26,630 bases of DNA from JBOGWP01 sp050693875 (GCA_050693875.1 JBOGWP010000178.1:1-26630); one strand, 5' to 3'; shown: positions 14,889 to 21,861, numbered from the stretch's first letter. Translations and numbers: made by a program. Notes: a model not told the origin generated them from the letters alone.

Positions 14889-15964
14889 TGGCTCGGATCC
14901 GCGAGGCGATCGGCCTCGACATCGGGACGAGCGGCGTCCGCGCTGCCCATGTCTCCTTCGCTCGCCGTCCCCCCACGCTCGAGAACTTCGGGCAGATCTC
15001 CCTCCCAGTGGGGGCCATCCGGGACGGCGAGATCGCCGACGACGAGACGGTCGCGCAGGCCATCTCCCAACTGTGGAAGCGGGGGGGCTTCTCCTCCAAG
15101 AAGGTCGGACTGGGCATCGCCAACCAGAAGGTGGTCATCCGCCAGGTCGACCTCCCGTTCATGGAGGAGGAGGAGCTGCGGGGCGCGATCCAGTATCAGG
15201 TGCAGGAGTACATCCCGATTCCGGTCGAAGATGCCGTGCTGGACTTCCAGATCCTCGACGCGTTCGTCACCGACACCAACGAGCGGATGATGCGGGTCCT
15301 GCTGGTCGCCGCCCAGAAGGACATGGTCACCAGATTCGTTCAGACCGTCCAGCGAGGCGGTCTGGATCCCGAGGCAGTCGATGTCATCCCCCTCGCCCTG
15401 ATCCGCTCGCTGGGCGAGGAGGGAGGCTTCGACCGGGTCGCCGGTGAAGGGGAAGCGATCATCGACCTGGGCGCCGGCATCACCAACATCGTCGTGCACG
15501 AGCGAGGCATCCCCCGCTTCGTGCGGATCCTGCTGATCGGCGGCAACGCCCTCACCGAGGCCATCGGCGCCTCGCTGGGGCTGTCGTTCGAGGAGGCGGA
15601 GGGCACCAAGCAGGCCCTGGTCATGGAAGGCCCCGAGGCCGTGCCGTCCGGCCAGGCGGCCGCCAGGATCCTCGAGGAGCGGACCCATGCGTTCGTCGAC
15701 GAGATCCGCGGCTCGCTCGACTACTACATGGCCCAGGCCGACGCCACGCGCATTGCACGTCTGATTCTCACCGGTGGTGGATCGAAGCTCTCCGACCTCC
15801 CCGCTCGACTGGCGAACGCGACCCGCCTCCCGGTCGAGCAGGCCGGCACGCTCGAGCGACTCCAGCTCGGCAGGCGCCTGAGGTTGACCGAGGACCAGCT
15901 CGCCGAGGCGGAGCCCCTGATGGCGGGGGCGGTAGGCCTCGCCCTGGGAGCGGCCGAGGAATGA
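14888..15964 (+). CDS. pilM: type IV pilus actin-like assembly protein PilM
   Basis: This 358-residue protein has the actin/FtsA fold. The phosphate-1 loop is AIGLDIGTSGVRAAHV near the N-terminus; IDLGAGITNIVVHERG is the phosphate-2 segment and ILTGGGSKLSDL the adenosine segment. The PilM signature VVIRQVDLPFMEEEELRGAI followed by QEYIPIP is present. PilM sits on the cytoplasmic face of the inner membrane and binds the N-terminal tail of PilN, linking the PilN/PilO ring to the motors. The expected tail motif INLLP is present in the next gene. The start overlaps the HTH gene's stop and the stop overlaps pilN (ATGA). The gene is complete and of normal length. Confidence 0.95.
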   Translation: MARIREAIGLDIGTSGVRAAHVSFARRPPTLENFGQISLPVGAIRDGEIADDETVAQAISQLWKRGGFSSKKVGLGIANQKVVIRQVDLPFMEEEELRGAIQYQVQEYIPIPVEDAVLDFQILDAFVTDTNERMMRVLLVAAQKDMVTRFVQTVQRGGLDPEAVDVIPLALIRSLGEEGGFDRVAGEGEAIIDLGAGITNIVVHERGIPRFVRILLIGGNALTEAIGASLGLSFEEAEGTKQALVMEGPEAVPSGQAAARILEERTHAFVDEIRGSLDYYMAQADATRIARLILTGGGSKLSDLPARLANATRLPVEQAGTLERLQLGRRLRLTEDQLAEAEPLMAGAVGLALGAAEE

Positions 15965-16572
15965 GGCGGATCAACCTCCTCCCCCGTGAGGTTCAGGCAC
16001 GGCGGCGTGCCCGGCAGCAGGGCGTCGGTCTCGCGGTCCTGTTCATCGTCTGGGTGCTGGTTCTCGTCGGCGTCTACCTCTTCCGGCAGACCGAGCTCCG
16101 GCGCGAGCGCGACCGGCTCGCCCAGGCGCAGGCCCGGGTCGCCACCCTGAATGCCCAGATCCGGGGCCTCCAGCAGTTCGCCAACCTCGAGCGCACCGTG
16201 AACGATAAGCAGGCCCGGCTCAAAACCGCGATGGCGGGCGACGTGCACTGGTCGCGCCTGCTGATCGAGCTGTCGATGATCATCCCGCAGGAGTCGTGGC
16301 TGACGACGTTCGGGGGAACCGCTGGAGCGCCGGCGGCCCCCGCCCCGGGACAGCCGGCTGCCCCGGCGAAGCTCGGAACGATCACCTTCTCGTCGACGAC
16401 CTTCGACTTCCCCGGGGTGGCCAAGTGGATCACCCGGCTCCAGGATCTGAAGAGCCTCCAGAACGTCTGGGTTCCCAACGCCACCTCCGGAACCGTCGCG
16501 ACCCGCGACGTCGTCAACTTCGGCAGCACCGCCGACCTCTCCACCCAGGCAGCGAGCGGCAGGTACCAATGA
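15961..16572 (+). CDS. pilN: type IV pilus inner-membrane protein PilN
   Basis: This 203-residue bitopic protein begins MRRINLLPREVQARRRARQQ, containing the INLLP motif that docks into PilM. One membrane helix follows (VGLAVLFIVWVLVLVGVYLF), then a coiled-coil stretch (RERDRLAQAQARVATLNAQI) and a periplasm-type or exterior ferredoxin-like domain. A Pro-Ala-Gly linker (around residues 120-138) interrupts this domain. The segment LIELSMIIPQESWLTTF is typical of PilN. It overlaps pilM by ATGA and pilO by ATGA, so the three are coupled, as expected for proteins that form a fixed-ratio PilN-PilO heterodimer. Confidence 0.93.
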   Translation: MRRINLLPREVQARRRARQQGVGLAVLFIVWVLVLVGVYLFRQTELRRERDRLAQAQARVATLNAQIRGLQQFANLERTVNDKQARLKTAMAGDVHWSRLLIELSMIIPQESWLTTFGGTAGAPAAPAPGQPAAPAKLGTITFSSTTFDFPGVAKWITRLQDLKSLQNVWVPNATSGTVATRDVVNFGSTADLSTQAASGRYQ

Positions 16573-17177
16573 GACGCAACATCCTCTTCTTCGTCCTGGC
16601 CCTGATCGCGGTCACGGTCGCCTACTACTTCCTGGTCTTCAGCCCGCAATCGGGCCGGATCACGGACGCCTCCGAGCAGGCCGACCAGGCGGAGGCGCAG
16701 GTTCGCGCGAAGGAAGCCGAGCTGGGCCGGCTGCGGGCCCTCCAGCAGCAGGCACCTCAGCTCCGCCAGCGGGCCGCCCAGCTCGACACGGCCATGCCCA
16801 ACGATCCGCAGCTGGCCCAGTTCATCCTCCAGGTGCAGGACGCCGCGAATACCTCCGGGGTCGACTGGGCTTCGGTCAGCCCCTCCCCGCCGGCGGCGGT
16901 CCAGGCCCAGCCCGGGCAGCCCGCCGGTGCCTATTCCGAGGTGAACGTCTCGATGAGCGTGAGCGGGGGCTACTTCCAGGTGCAGGACTTCCTCGCTCGC
17001 CTCGAGAACCTTTCGCGGGCGGTGAAGATCGGGGCGGTGAACCTGGGGGCCGGGCCGAAGGGCCTCCCGAGCCTCTCCGCGTCGTTGACCATGAAGATGT
17101 TCGTCTCGCCGGCCCCGGCCGTGACGCCTGCGGCGCCGGCCGCGACCCCGACCCCGACCCCGACCCCGGGAGGCTAG
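16569..17177 (+). CDS. pilO: type IV pilus inner-membrane protein PilO
   Basis: This is a 202-residue bitopic protein: a short cytoplasmic start (MRRN), one membrane helix (ILFFVLALIAVTVAYYFLVF), a coiled coil (EQADQAEAQVRAKEAELGRL) and a C-terminal ferredoxin-like domain with the PilO pattern VSMSVSGGYFQVQDFLARLENL. ATG 16569 is fixed by the ATGA overlap with pilN. It pairs with PilN to form the alignment subcomplex. The C-terminus ends in a Pro-Thr tail encoded by four GACCCC units (17144-17167), a short tandem repeat whose length could vary between strains. Confidence 0.92.
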   Translation: MRRNILFFVLALIAVTVAYYFLVFSPQSGRITDASEQADQAEAQVRAKEAELGRLRALQQQAPQLRQRAAQLDTAMPNDPQLAQFILQVQDAANTSGVDWASVSPSPPAAVQAQPGQPAGAYSEVNVSMSVSGGYFQVQDFLARLENLSRAVKIGAVNLGAGPKGLPSLSASLTMKMFVSPAPAVTPAAPAATPTPTPTPGG

Positions 17178-17184
17178 GAGGCTC

Positions 17185-17772
17185 GTGGGAACCGCCCCGG
17201 AACAGATCGGGCCCAGCCGCCGGGTAAACCCCGCGCTCCTCGTCGTGCTCGCCATCGTGGCGGTGGTCGCGGTAGGGGTGCTGGTGTTCCAGCTGTTCTC
17301 AGGCGGCCCCGAGGAGACGCCGTCGGTTTCCCCGCCTAGGACCACCACACCGACCACTCCCGCCCCACGTACGACCGCCACAGCCTCGCCGCCGCCGGAG
17401 ACCTTCGAGGTCTTTGAATCCAAAGACCCCTTCCGCCCCCTAGTGGTCGCCGGTGGCGGCGGGGGGGCGGCCGCGGGCACCACCACCGGCACCACCGGGA
17501 CGGCCACGGGCACCACGACCGGGACCACGAGCGTCGGGGCGGCGGGGGCATCGGCTCCCACCGGCGGGCAGCGCGTCTCGGTGCTCGACGTCTTCGACGA
17601 TCAGGGGACGACCAAGGTCCAGGTGAAGGTGGGCGGCACGGTCTACACCGTGACGGCTGGGCAGACCTTCGCCAGCAACTACAAGCTGGTCTCGGTGAGC
17701 GGCAGCTGCGCCACCCTCTTGCGGGGCGACGACAAATTCACCCTGTGCGAGGGCGAAGAGGTCATCAAGTAG
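17185..17772 (+). CDS. PilP-like type IV pilus protein without lipobox
   Basis: This 195-residue protein starts at GTG 17185 after AGGAGG. Residues about 17-40 form a single membrane helix (ALLVVLAIVAVVAVGVLVFQ). A Pro/Thr-rich stretch, the motif FESKDPFRPL (the D/KDPF element of PilP), a Gly/Thr linker, and a C-terminal beta domain follow (VLDVFDDQGTTKVQVKVGG, YTVTAGQTFASNYKLVSVSG) that matches the PilP/GspC homology region. Classical PilP is an outer-membrane-directed lipoprotein that contacts the PilQ secretin. Here the lipobox is replaced by a membrane anchor and no secretin is present, which fits a monoderm version of the platform. Last gene of the pilM operon. Confidence 0.75.
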   Translation: MGTAPEQIGPSRRVNPALLVVLAIVAVVAVGVLVFQLFSGGPEETPSVSPPRTTTPTTPAPRTTATASPPPETFEVFESKDPFRPLVVAGGGGGAAAGTTTGTTGTATGTTTGTTSVGAAGASAPTGGQRVSVLDVFDDQGTTKVQVKVGGTVYTVTAGQTFASNYKLVSVSGSCATLLRGDDKFTLCEGEEVIK

Positions 17773-17938
17773 GCCGGGGTGCCCCGGGGGTGCAACTGGC
17801 ATCTCTGGGCTTCGAGGCGACCCTCGGCACACCTCCCCGACGCTCTGAATCGGGGATCGATCCTATAGATATAGAGATTAGAGAAGAAGGCAGAAAGTAG
17901 AAGGCCTTTCCGCAACGATTGCTGGGAGAAGGTTCGAC
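17773..17938. other. gap after the pilus operon
   Basis: No gene is seen. CCGGG-GTGC-CCCGG (17775-17788) directly after the last pilus stop is a short GC-rich hairpin that might help end the transcript, but no T-run follows. The segment around 17860-17900 is locally AT-rich (ATAGATATAGAGATTAGAG) and could hold a promoter. Confidence 0.35.
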
Positions 17939-18387
17939 CTGGACGCGGCAGTCATCGAACGAGTCGTCGGCCGCGCCACTGCAGAACCGATTCGAGACCA
18001 CTTCGTTGTCATCGCTGGGCGCCGCTTCCCGCCGAAGCAGATCCTCCCGCTGATAACCGGGCTTGATCGCGACGGACTTCACCACCGATCAGGCTCGCGC
18101 GGTCCTGCGCCGAGCTGGATTTCGAACCGGTCGTCTCGGCAAGGGGGCTGCGGTGGTCCCGGATCCCGACAAGGAGGAGCCGGAGATGGCGGGGCAGGCT
18201 GAGGAGCTGCGTCCATATCGGGGTCGCTGGGTTGCGGTGGCGGGGGAGAGAGTGGTCTTCGACGCCGACTCTCGAGAAGAGGTCGTGTCGTGGCTTCGGT
18301 GAGGCTTCGGAGGAACAACCGCCGGGCTGATGTGACGTCCGCGTCCCGGTGGATCCTACGGTCGACATCGGCGGCTTCGCGCCGTGA
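17939..18387 (+). pseudogene. DUF5678-type two-part protein gene with three frameshifts
   Basis: Four consecutive segments in changing frames give one sensible protein. Segment 1 (17939-18070) reads VIERVVGRATAEPIRDHFVV then AGRRFPPKQILPLITGLDR. An extra base near 18071 shifts to segment 2 (18072-18299), TDFTTDQARAVLRRAGF, a linker, and LRPYRGRWVAVAGERVVFDA to EEVVSWLR, which fits DUF5678. A TGA at 18300 ends this frame; segment 3 (18302-18337) reads RLRRNNRRADVT, and loss of one T near 18338 leads to segment 4, RVPVDPTVDIGGFAP, ending at TGA 18385-18387. That stop overlaps the GTG start of the next gene, which strongly supports the reconstruction. ATG 18186 after AAGGAGG could still yield a 38-residue piece. 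The function of such proteins is unknown; they are often paired with retropepsin-like genes. Confidence 0.75.
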
Positions 18388-18683
18388 AGCTTGCGTTCCG
18401 TCCTCTTCCGGGCATTCACGATGCGACGCCGCGCCCGATTGTCGTCACCTTCGTCGCAGGACTGGAAGAGACGGGGGTGGCTTGTCTCCTCGATACCGGC
18501 TTGCTCCACAATCGATTTGCAGGATGGGTCGGGCGGGAGGCGGGCATCGATCTCGGCCTGGTGGCACCGGAGAGCCTCGGCGTGGGGGGTCGCCCGATCA
18601 TCGGACGCACTGTCGTCGTCGACTTGCGGGTCGGCGACACCACCGCGGGGAGAGCCCGTGCGAGGGCAAGACGAATCGCATAG
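18384..18683 (+). pseudogene. retropepsin-like aspartic protease gene, probably truncated
   Basis: This is a 99-residue reading from GTG 18384. It begins MKLAFRPLPGIHDATPRPIV, then VACLLDTGLLHNRFAGWVGR, where the Asp-Thr-Gly triad is the active-site signature of retroviral-type aspartic proteases that work as dimers. Strand patterns LGVGGRPIIGRTVVVDLRVG follow. The expected last part, including a conserved hydrophobic turn and the Gly near the C-terminus of the fold, is missing: after residue 85 the sequence becomes an Arg/Ala run (RARARARRIA) typical of a wrong frame. I found no clear continuation in the other frames. The partner gene upstream is certainly broken, so this one is probably dead too, but an intact short enzyme cannot be excluded. 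Confidence 0.6.
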
Positions 18684-18744
18684 CCGGGCAGCCGTGGCCT
18701 ACCTGGCGGGCCCCAGAATCTCCGCCTGAGCGCGCCTCCCGACC

Positions 18745-18947
18745 TCTTTCCAGTGCTGCTTCCTCCGAGAACTCGAATCCCAACTGCACCGCCTGCTCGA
18801 GCACGGTCTGGGTCGCCCTTTCGGACTGTCGGGCGGGTAGCCGTGCTTGCGAAGGATCCGCCGGACCATGCGTCGAAGGTTAACGCGGGCGGTCTCCTTT
18901 ACTGGCGCCGTTCAGTCGATCGTCGCGTTGCGCCGGACAGTTTTCGG
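18745..18947 (-). pseudogene. hsdR: HsdR (type I restriction endonuclease) C-terminal remnant
   Basis: The minus strand reads KTVRRNATID, then a TGA (18912-18914) where the family has Trp, then TARVNLRRMVRRILRKHGYPPD, and after a one-base loss near 18826 continues SERATQTVLEQAVQLGFEF. Together this matches the C-terminal helical tail of HsdR proteins, whose signature is close to RN-x-TIDW ... RILRKYGYPPD ... A-x-x-VLEQA. Nothing of the nuclease or helicase domains is found upstream on this strand. It is therefore a decayed fragment of a former type I restriction system, with one nonsense change and one frameshift in about 200 bp. Confidence 0.75.
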
Positions 18948-19166
18948 TCAGCACCCCGGGCAATCATCCGCAGCGTCTGTCCCCGAGAACCGCCACAGCC
19001 CTGTCGGTGAAACCGTCAAGAGTTCTCGACGGGGCCGGAATCTTGAAAATCGACGTCTCGCCGGTCTCGGGAACGTGGGAGCGACGCGGGGCTGCCCCCG
19101 TGATCTCGTCGCCAGACTCATGCACCGCATCTGTTGCGACGTTGAGCCCAGCGGCGAGCATCGGGT

Positions 19167-19601
19167 TCAACTCCCGGCCATGAGAGGGTTCTCCCAGCGG
19201 ATCTCCGGAAATCGGGCGAAGTCGGAATCGGCAGAGCACACGGTAAGGCCGTGCTCGATCGCCATCGCGGCGAGGTGGGCATCGGAGACGAGGTTGCCGC
19301 GAAGCTGATGCGAGCGGATCAGGGACCCCAGCACCTCGGCATGGCGCTCGGTCGGTTCGGGGATCCACGAGGCCTCGGCCGAGAGCCACGTCTTGACGTG
19401 CGACCAAGCCTCGTCGGGAGAGAGAGGTCGGTCCGAGGCCCGGGGATGGGTGATGATCCGCAGGAAGGCGCCCAAGCAATGCCAAGGAAGCCCCACCCGG
19501 CGCGCACCGTTGAGCCGTTCGGTGAGCCACCTCGAAGCAGCCGGGTGAAGCCGGCTCGACCGATCGACGGCAAACAAGAGGATGTTCGCGTCCACAAGCA
19601 T
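19167..19601 (-). CDS. vapC: PIN-domain ribonuclease toxin VapC
   Basis: This is a 144-residue PIN-domain protein. Asp4 lies in MLVDANILLFAVD, the middle motif is GLPWHCLGAFLRIITHPR, then GNLVSDAHLAAMAIEHG and the late Asp motif CSADSDFARFPEIRWENPL. This combination marks a common VapC subfamily in which the usual Glu of the second helix is not strictly kept. Predicted activity is metal-dependent cleavage of an RNA, probably tRNA. Its ATG shares one base with the stop of the upstream antitoxin gene (TGATG), so the pair is coupled. It is intact, in contrast to the decayed genes downstream of it. Confidence 0.92.
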   Translation of the reverse strand: MLVDANILLFAVDRSSRLHPAASRWLTERLNGARRVGLPWHCLGAFLRIITHPRASDRPLSPDEAWSHVKTWLSAEASWIPEPTERHAEVLGSLIRSHQLRGNLVSDAHLAAMAIEHGLTVCSADSDFARFPEIRWENPLMAGS

Positions 19602-19834
19602 CAGCGGTGGTCCGGACCCTCCAACTGCTCAAGCGCCTCGGCCACATTGCTGACATCGATGCGCAGGCCGACCTTCCGTGAGCGCTGCCGGAACTCTCCG
19701 CGGCCCGCCCGGACGCGCAGGCCCGCCCGGATAAGCTCGTTCACCGCTTCGCTGAGCCCGAGTGCACGTTCCCGACGAAGCCGCTCGATCGCGGCCGCCA
19801 CGTCATCGTCGAGGGTTACCGTGGTTCGCAACAT
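19601..19834 (-). CDS. vapB: ribbon-helix-helix antitoxin VapB
   Basis: This is a 77-residue antitoxin. Residues 1-45 fit a ribbon-helix-helix DNA-binding domain: strand MLRTTVTLDDDVAAAI, then helices with RERALGLSEAVNELIRAGL. The C-terminal tail ends VSNVAEALEQLEGPDHR and would wrap around VapC. The ATG at 19834 has no ribosome-binding site, but TAGACT lies exactly six bases upstream, which fits a leaderless message. Two palindromes directly beside this -10 box are probable operator sites for the VapBC complex. Confidence 0.9.
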   Translation of the reverse strand: MLRTTVTLDDDVAAAIERLRRERALGLSEAVNELIRAGLRVRAGRGEFRQRSRKVGLRIDVSNVAEALEQLEGPDHR

Positions 19835-19840
19835 TGGCAG

Positions 19841-19880
19841 AGTCTAGCATCGTGATGCGCACTTCTACGCATCATGATGC
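19841..19880 (-). promoter_or_regulatory. vapBC promoter with paired palindromic operators
   Basis: On the minus strand TAGACT (19841-19846) is the -10 box, six bases before the vapB ATG. Adjoining it is GCATCGTGATGC (19847-19858, one mismatch from a palindrome), and a perfect palindrome GCATCATGATGC lies at 19869-19880. Their centres are 22 bp apart, about two helical turns, so both face the same side of the DNA. This fits cooperative binding of a VapB dimer pair and repression by covering the promoter. Confidence 0.75.
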
Positions 19881-19985
19881 CGACGAGAAAGACAACGCCG
19901 GTCGTGCCGGCCCGGAAGATCCGTGCCCCCCGACTGGACAACTCGAGCCCAGATTCGGCTGATCCGACAGGTCGAGGGTGTGGGA

Positions 19986-20112
19986 ACGCCCCGAAAAGCT
20001 ACTCCTAAGCAGGCCCCAGGATCTCCCCGACGGCGATGGCGAGCCCGGGCAGGAGGGGCGACTCGAGGACGTCGCCGCGCCCGTAGAGGGCCGGCAGCCC
20101 GTAGCCCTGATC
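19986..20112 (+). repeat. 3'-end repeat shared by Uma2 copies 1 and 2
   Basis: The 127 bp here recur at 20624-20750 with one mismatch (A versus C at 20007/20645), which creates the earlier stop of copy 1. The offset is 638 bp. Confidence 0.9.
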
Positions 20113-20559
20113 CCCGAGCCGGTACACCTCCAAACGGTCCGACTCGAGGTTGACGAACCAGTATTCGGGAACCCCGTTTGCCTCGTAGAGGCGGAGCTTG
20201 CCCCCCAACTCGATCTGGCGGGTCGACGGCGAGGAGACCTCGACCGTGATGTCCGGCGGACCGACGAGGCGCCGCTCCTCGATCCGTGCGACGTTTTCGG
20301 GACGAACGTAGATGACGTCGGGTTCCACCACGTCGGCCTCGGAGAAGTAGACGTCAAGGGGGGCGATGAGGACCTCCCCCCCGTTGATATCGCAGTGGAG
20401 GCTCAGCCGGAACCCGATCTTCATCACCACCTTCTGGTGGCGAACCGACGGCGATGGAGTCACGAGCAGCTCACCGCCGATGAGCTCGACGATGCGGTTG
20501 GTCTCCGGCATCGCCAGGAGGTCCTGGTAGGTGTGGATCCTGCTGGACTCGGTCGCCAT
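20005..20559 (-). CDS. Uma2-family protein, copy 1
   Basis: This is a 184-residue Uma2 (DUF820) protein, a family with a PD-(D/E)xK nuclease-like fold whose cellular role is unsettled. Visible elements are the N-terminal TYQDLLAMPETNRIVELIGG, the VRHQKVVMKI helix, EADVVEPDVIYVRPEN with the first acidic ligand, PPDITVEVSSPSTRQ with the Asp and Glu, and Lys in GGKLRLYEANGVPEYWFV. So the catalytic-type residues are kept. The start is preceded by AGGAGGGG. It is the last of three tandem copies on this strand. A base change relative to copy 2 turns GAG into TAG and shortens it by two codons. Confidence 0.9.
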   Translation of the reverse strand: MATESSRIHTYQDLLAMPETNRIVELIGGELLVTPSPSVRHQKVVMKIGFRLSLHCDINGGEVLIAPLDVYFSEADVVEPDVIYVRPENVARIEERRLVGPPDITVEVSSPSTRQIELGGKLRLYEANGVPEYWFVNLESDRLEVYRLGDQGYGLPALYGRGDVLESPLLPGLAIAVGEILGPA

Positions 20560-20608
20560 TGCTCCCCTCCTGCGAGCATGCAGGGAGTTTAGGGAGAGGG
20601 TACGACAA
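20467..20608 (+). repeat. 5'-end repeat shared by Uma2 copies 1 and 2
   Basis: The 142 bp cover the first 30 codons, the ribosome-binding site and the upstream region. They recur at 21105-21246 with one mismatch (T versus C at 20589). The offset is again 638 bp. The interior between the two end repeats is clearly more diverged. Confidence 0.9.
20564..20587 (-). promoter_or_regulatory. hairpin over the Uma2 copy 1 ribosome-binding site
   Basis: On the minus strand CTCCCTGC is followed by a short loop and GCAGGAGGGG, which contains the Shine-Dalgarno site. Pairing of CTGC/GCAG and the adjacent C-rich/G-rich bases would hide that site. Copy 2 carries the same sequence at 21202-21225. Confidence 0.5.
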
Positions 20609-20636
20609 TCCTGAGGGCGCGGGACGCCCCGAAAAG

Positions 20637-21197
20637 CTACTCCTCAGCAGGCCCCAGGATCTCCCCGACGGCGATGGCGAGCCCGGGCAGGAGGGGCGAC
20701 TCGAGGACGTCGCCGCGCCCGTAGAGGGCCGGCAGCCCGTAGCCCTGATCTCCCAGGCGGTGCACCTCGACCCGGTCGGCCTCGAGGTTGACGTACCAGT
20801 ACTCGGGGACCCCGTTCGCCTCGTAGAGCCGGAGCTTGCGCGACACGTCGATCTGGCGCATCGACGGGGAAGAGACTTCGACCGCGACGTCGGGCGGACC
20901 GACGAGACGGCGTTCCTCGATCCTTCCGAGGTTTTCGGGGCGGACGTAGATGACGTCGGGTTCCACGACGTCGGTATCCGAGAAGTACACCGCGAAGGGA
21001 GCGTCCAGCATCTCCCCCCCGTAGGCCTCACAGAAATCGTCCAGCCGCCTGGCGATCTTGAAAGCGGCCTTCTGGTGTCGGTACGAGGCTGCGGCGGTCA
21101 TGATCAGCTCACCGCCGATGAGCTCGACGATGCGGTTGGTCTCCGGCATCGCCAGGAGGTCCTGGTAGGTGTGGATCCTGCTGGACTCGGTCGCCAT
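20637..21197 (-). CDS. Uma2-family protein, copy 2
   Basis: This is a 186-residue Uma2-family protein. The first 30 residues (MATESSRIHTYQDLLAMPET onward) are identical to copy 1, and the last 40 residues are nearly so, while the middle (SYRHQKAAFKIARRLDDFCE to SMRQIDVSRKLRLYEANGVP) differs. The acidic residues in VVEPDVIYVRPEN and PPDVAVEVSSPS and the following Lys are kept. At the DNA level the two ends match copy 1 at a constant offset of 638 bp. Such genes often occur in families without a known operon partner; no toxin, antitoxin or methylase gene directly adjoins this one. Confidence 0.9.
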   Translation of the reverse strand: MATESSRIHTYQDLLAMPETNRIVELIGGELIMTAAASYRHQKAAFKIARRLDDFCEAYGGEMLDAPFAVYFSDTDVVEPDVIYVRPENLGRIEERRLVGPPDVAVEVSSPSMRQIDVSRKLRLYEANGVPEYWYVNLEADRVEVHRLGDQGYGLPALYGRGDVLESPLLPGLAIAVGEILGPAEE

Positions 21198-21275
21198 TGC
21201 TCCCCTCCTGCGAGCATGCAGGGAGTCTAGGGAGAGGGTACGACAACCTTCGGGCGCTGCAAGCCCGGAAGACCT

Positions 21276-21833
21276 TTACTCCCCGGCAGGCCCCACCATC
21301 TCCTCGCCCGAGATCGAGATGCCGGGCAGGAGCGGCGACTCGGGGACATCGCCCCGCCCGAACAGCGCCGGCAGCCCGTAGCCCCGAGCCCCGAGCCGGT
21401 ACACCTCGACCCGGTCGGCATCGAGGTCCACCCACCAGTACTCGGGAACCCCGTTGGCCTCATAGAGCCGGCGCTTGCGCGCCACCTCAAGATGGCGCGT
21501 CGACGGCGAGGAGACTTCCACGACGAAGTCCGGTGCTCCGACGATTCGACGTTCCTCAAACCTAGGCAAGTTCGCCTCGCGGACGTAGAAGACGTCCGCC
21601 TCTACGACATCGGTGTCGGAGAAGAAGACCGCAAAGGGAGCGACGACAATCTTCCCCCCCGCCTGCCTCGCAAAGCGGGCCATATGCACGACCAGCCTGA
21701 TCACGGTCTCCTGGTGAAGAAGAGACGGCGCGGGGCTCACGAGGAGCTCTCCGTTGATCACCGATAGGTGATTGCCCTCGGGTAGTTCGAGGAGATCCTG
21801 GTACGTGTAGCCCCTGGTGGACTCGGTGGCCAT
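21276..21833 (-). CDS. Uma2-family protein, copy 3
   Basis: This is a 185-residue Uma2-family protein and the most diverged of the three tandem copies (MATESTRGYTYQDLLELPEG at the start, GISISGEEMVGPAGE at the end). The family residues are kept: Asp in VVEADVFYVREAN, Asp and Glu in APDFVVEVSSPSTRH, and Lys in ARKRRLYEANGVPEYWWV. GGGAGGGGG lies before the ATG inside a perfect small hairpin. It is transcribed away from aroC, with 98 bp between the two start codons. The order suggests that the array grew by repeated tandem duplication of a unit of about 638 bp. Confidence 0.9.
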   Translation of the reverse strand: MATESTRGYTYQDLLELPEGNHLSVINGELLVSPAPSLLHQETVIRLVVHMARFARQAGGKIVVAPFAVFFSDTDVVEADVFYVREANLPRFEERRIVGAPDFVVEVSSPSTRHLEVARKRRLYEANGVPEYWWVDLDADRVEVYRLGARGYGLPALFGRGDVPESPLLPGISISGEEMVGPAGE

Positions 21834-21842
21834 CGTTTCCCC

Positions 21843-21861
21843 CTCCCGTCATGGTCGGGAG
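21843..21861 (-). promoter_or_regulatory. hairpin over the Uma2 copy 3 ribosome-binding site
   Basis: On the minus strand CTCCCG and CGGGAG pair perfectly around a 7-base loop, and the 3' arm is part of the Shine-Dalgarno tract GGGAGGGGG. The arms differ in sequence from copies 1 and 2, yet the structure and position are kept. Confidence 0.55.

Noticed and set aside
16074..17561. 495-codon minus-strand frame over pilN, pilO and the PilP-like gene
   Set aside because: It is Pro/Val/Arg low-complexity and antisense to three coupled pilus genes.
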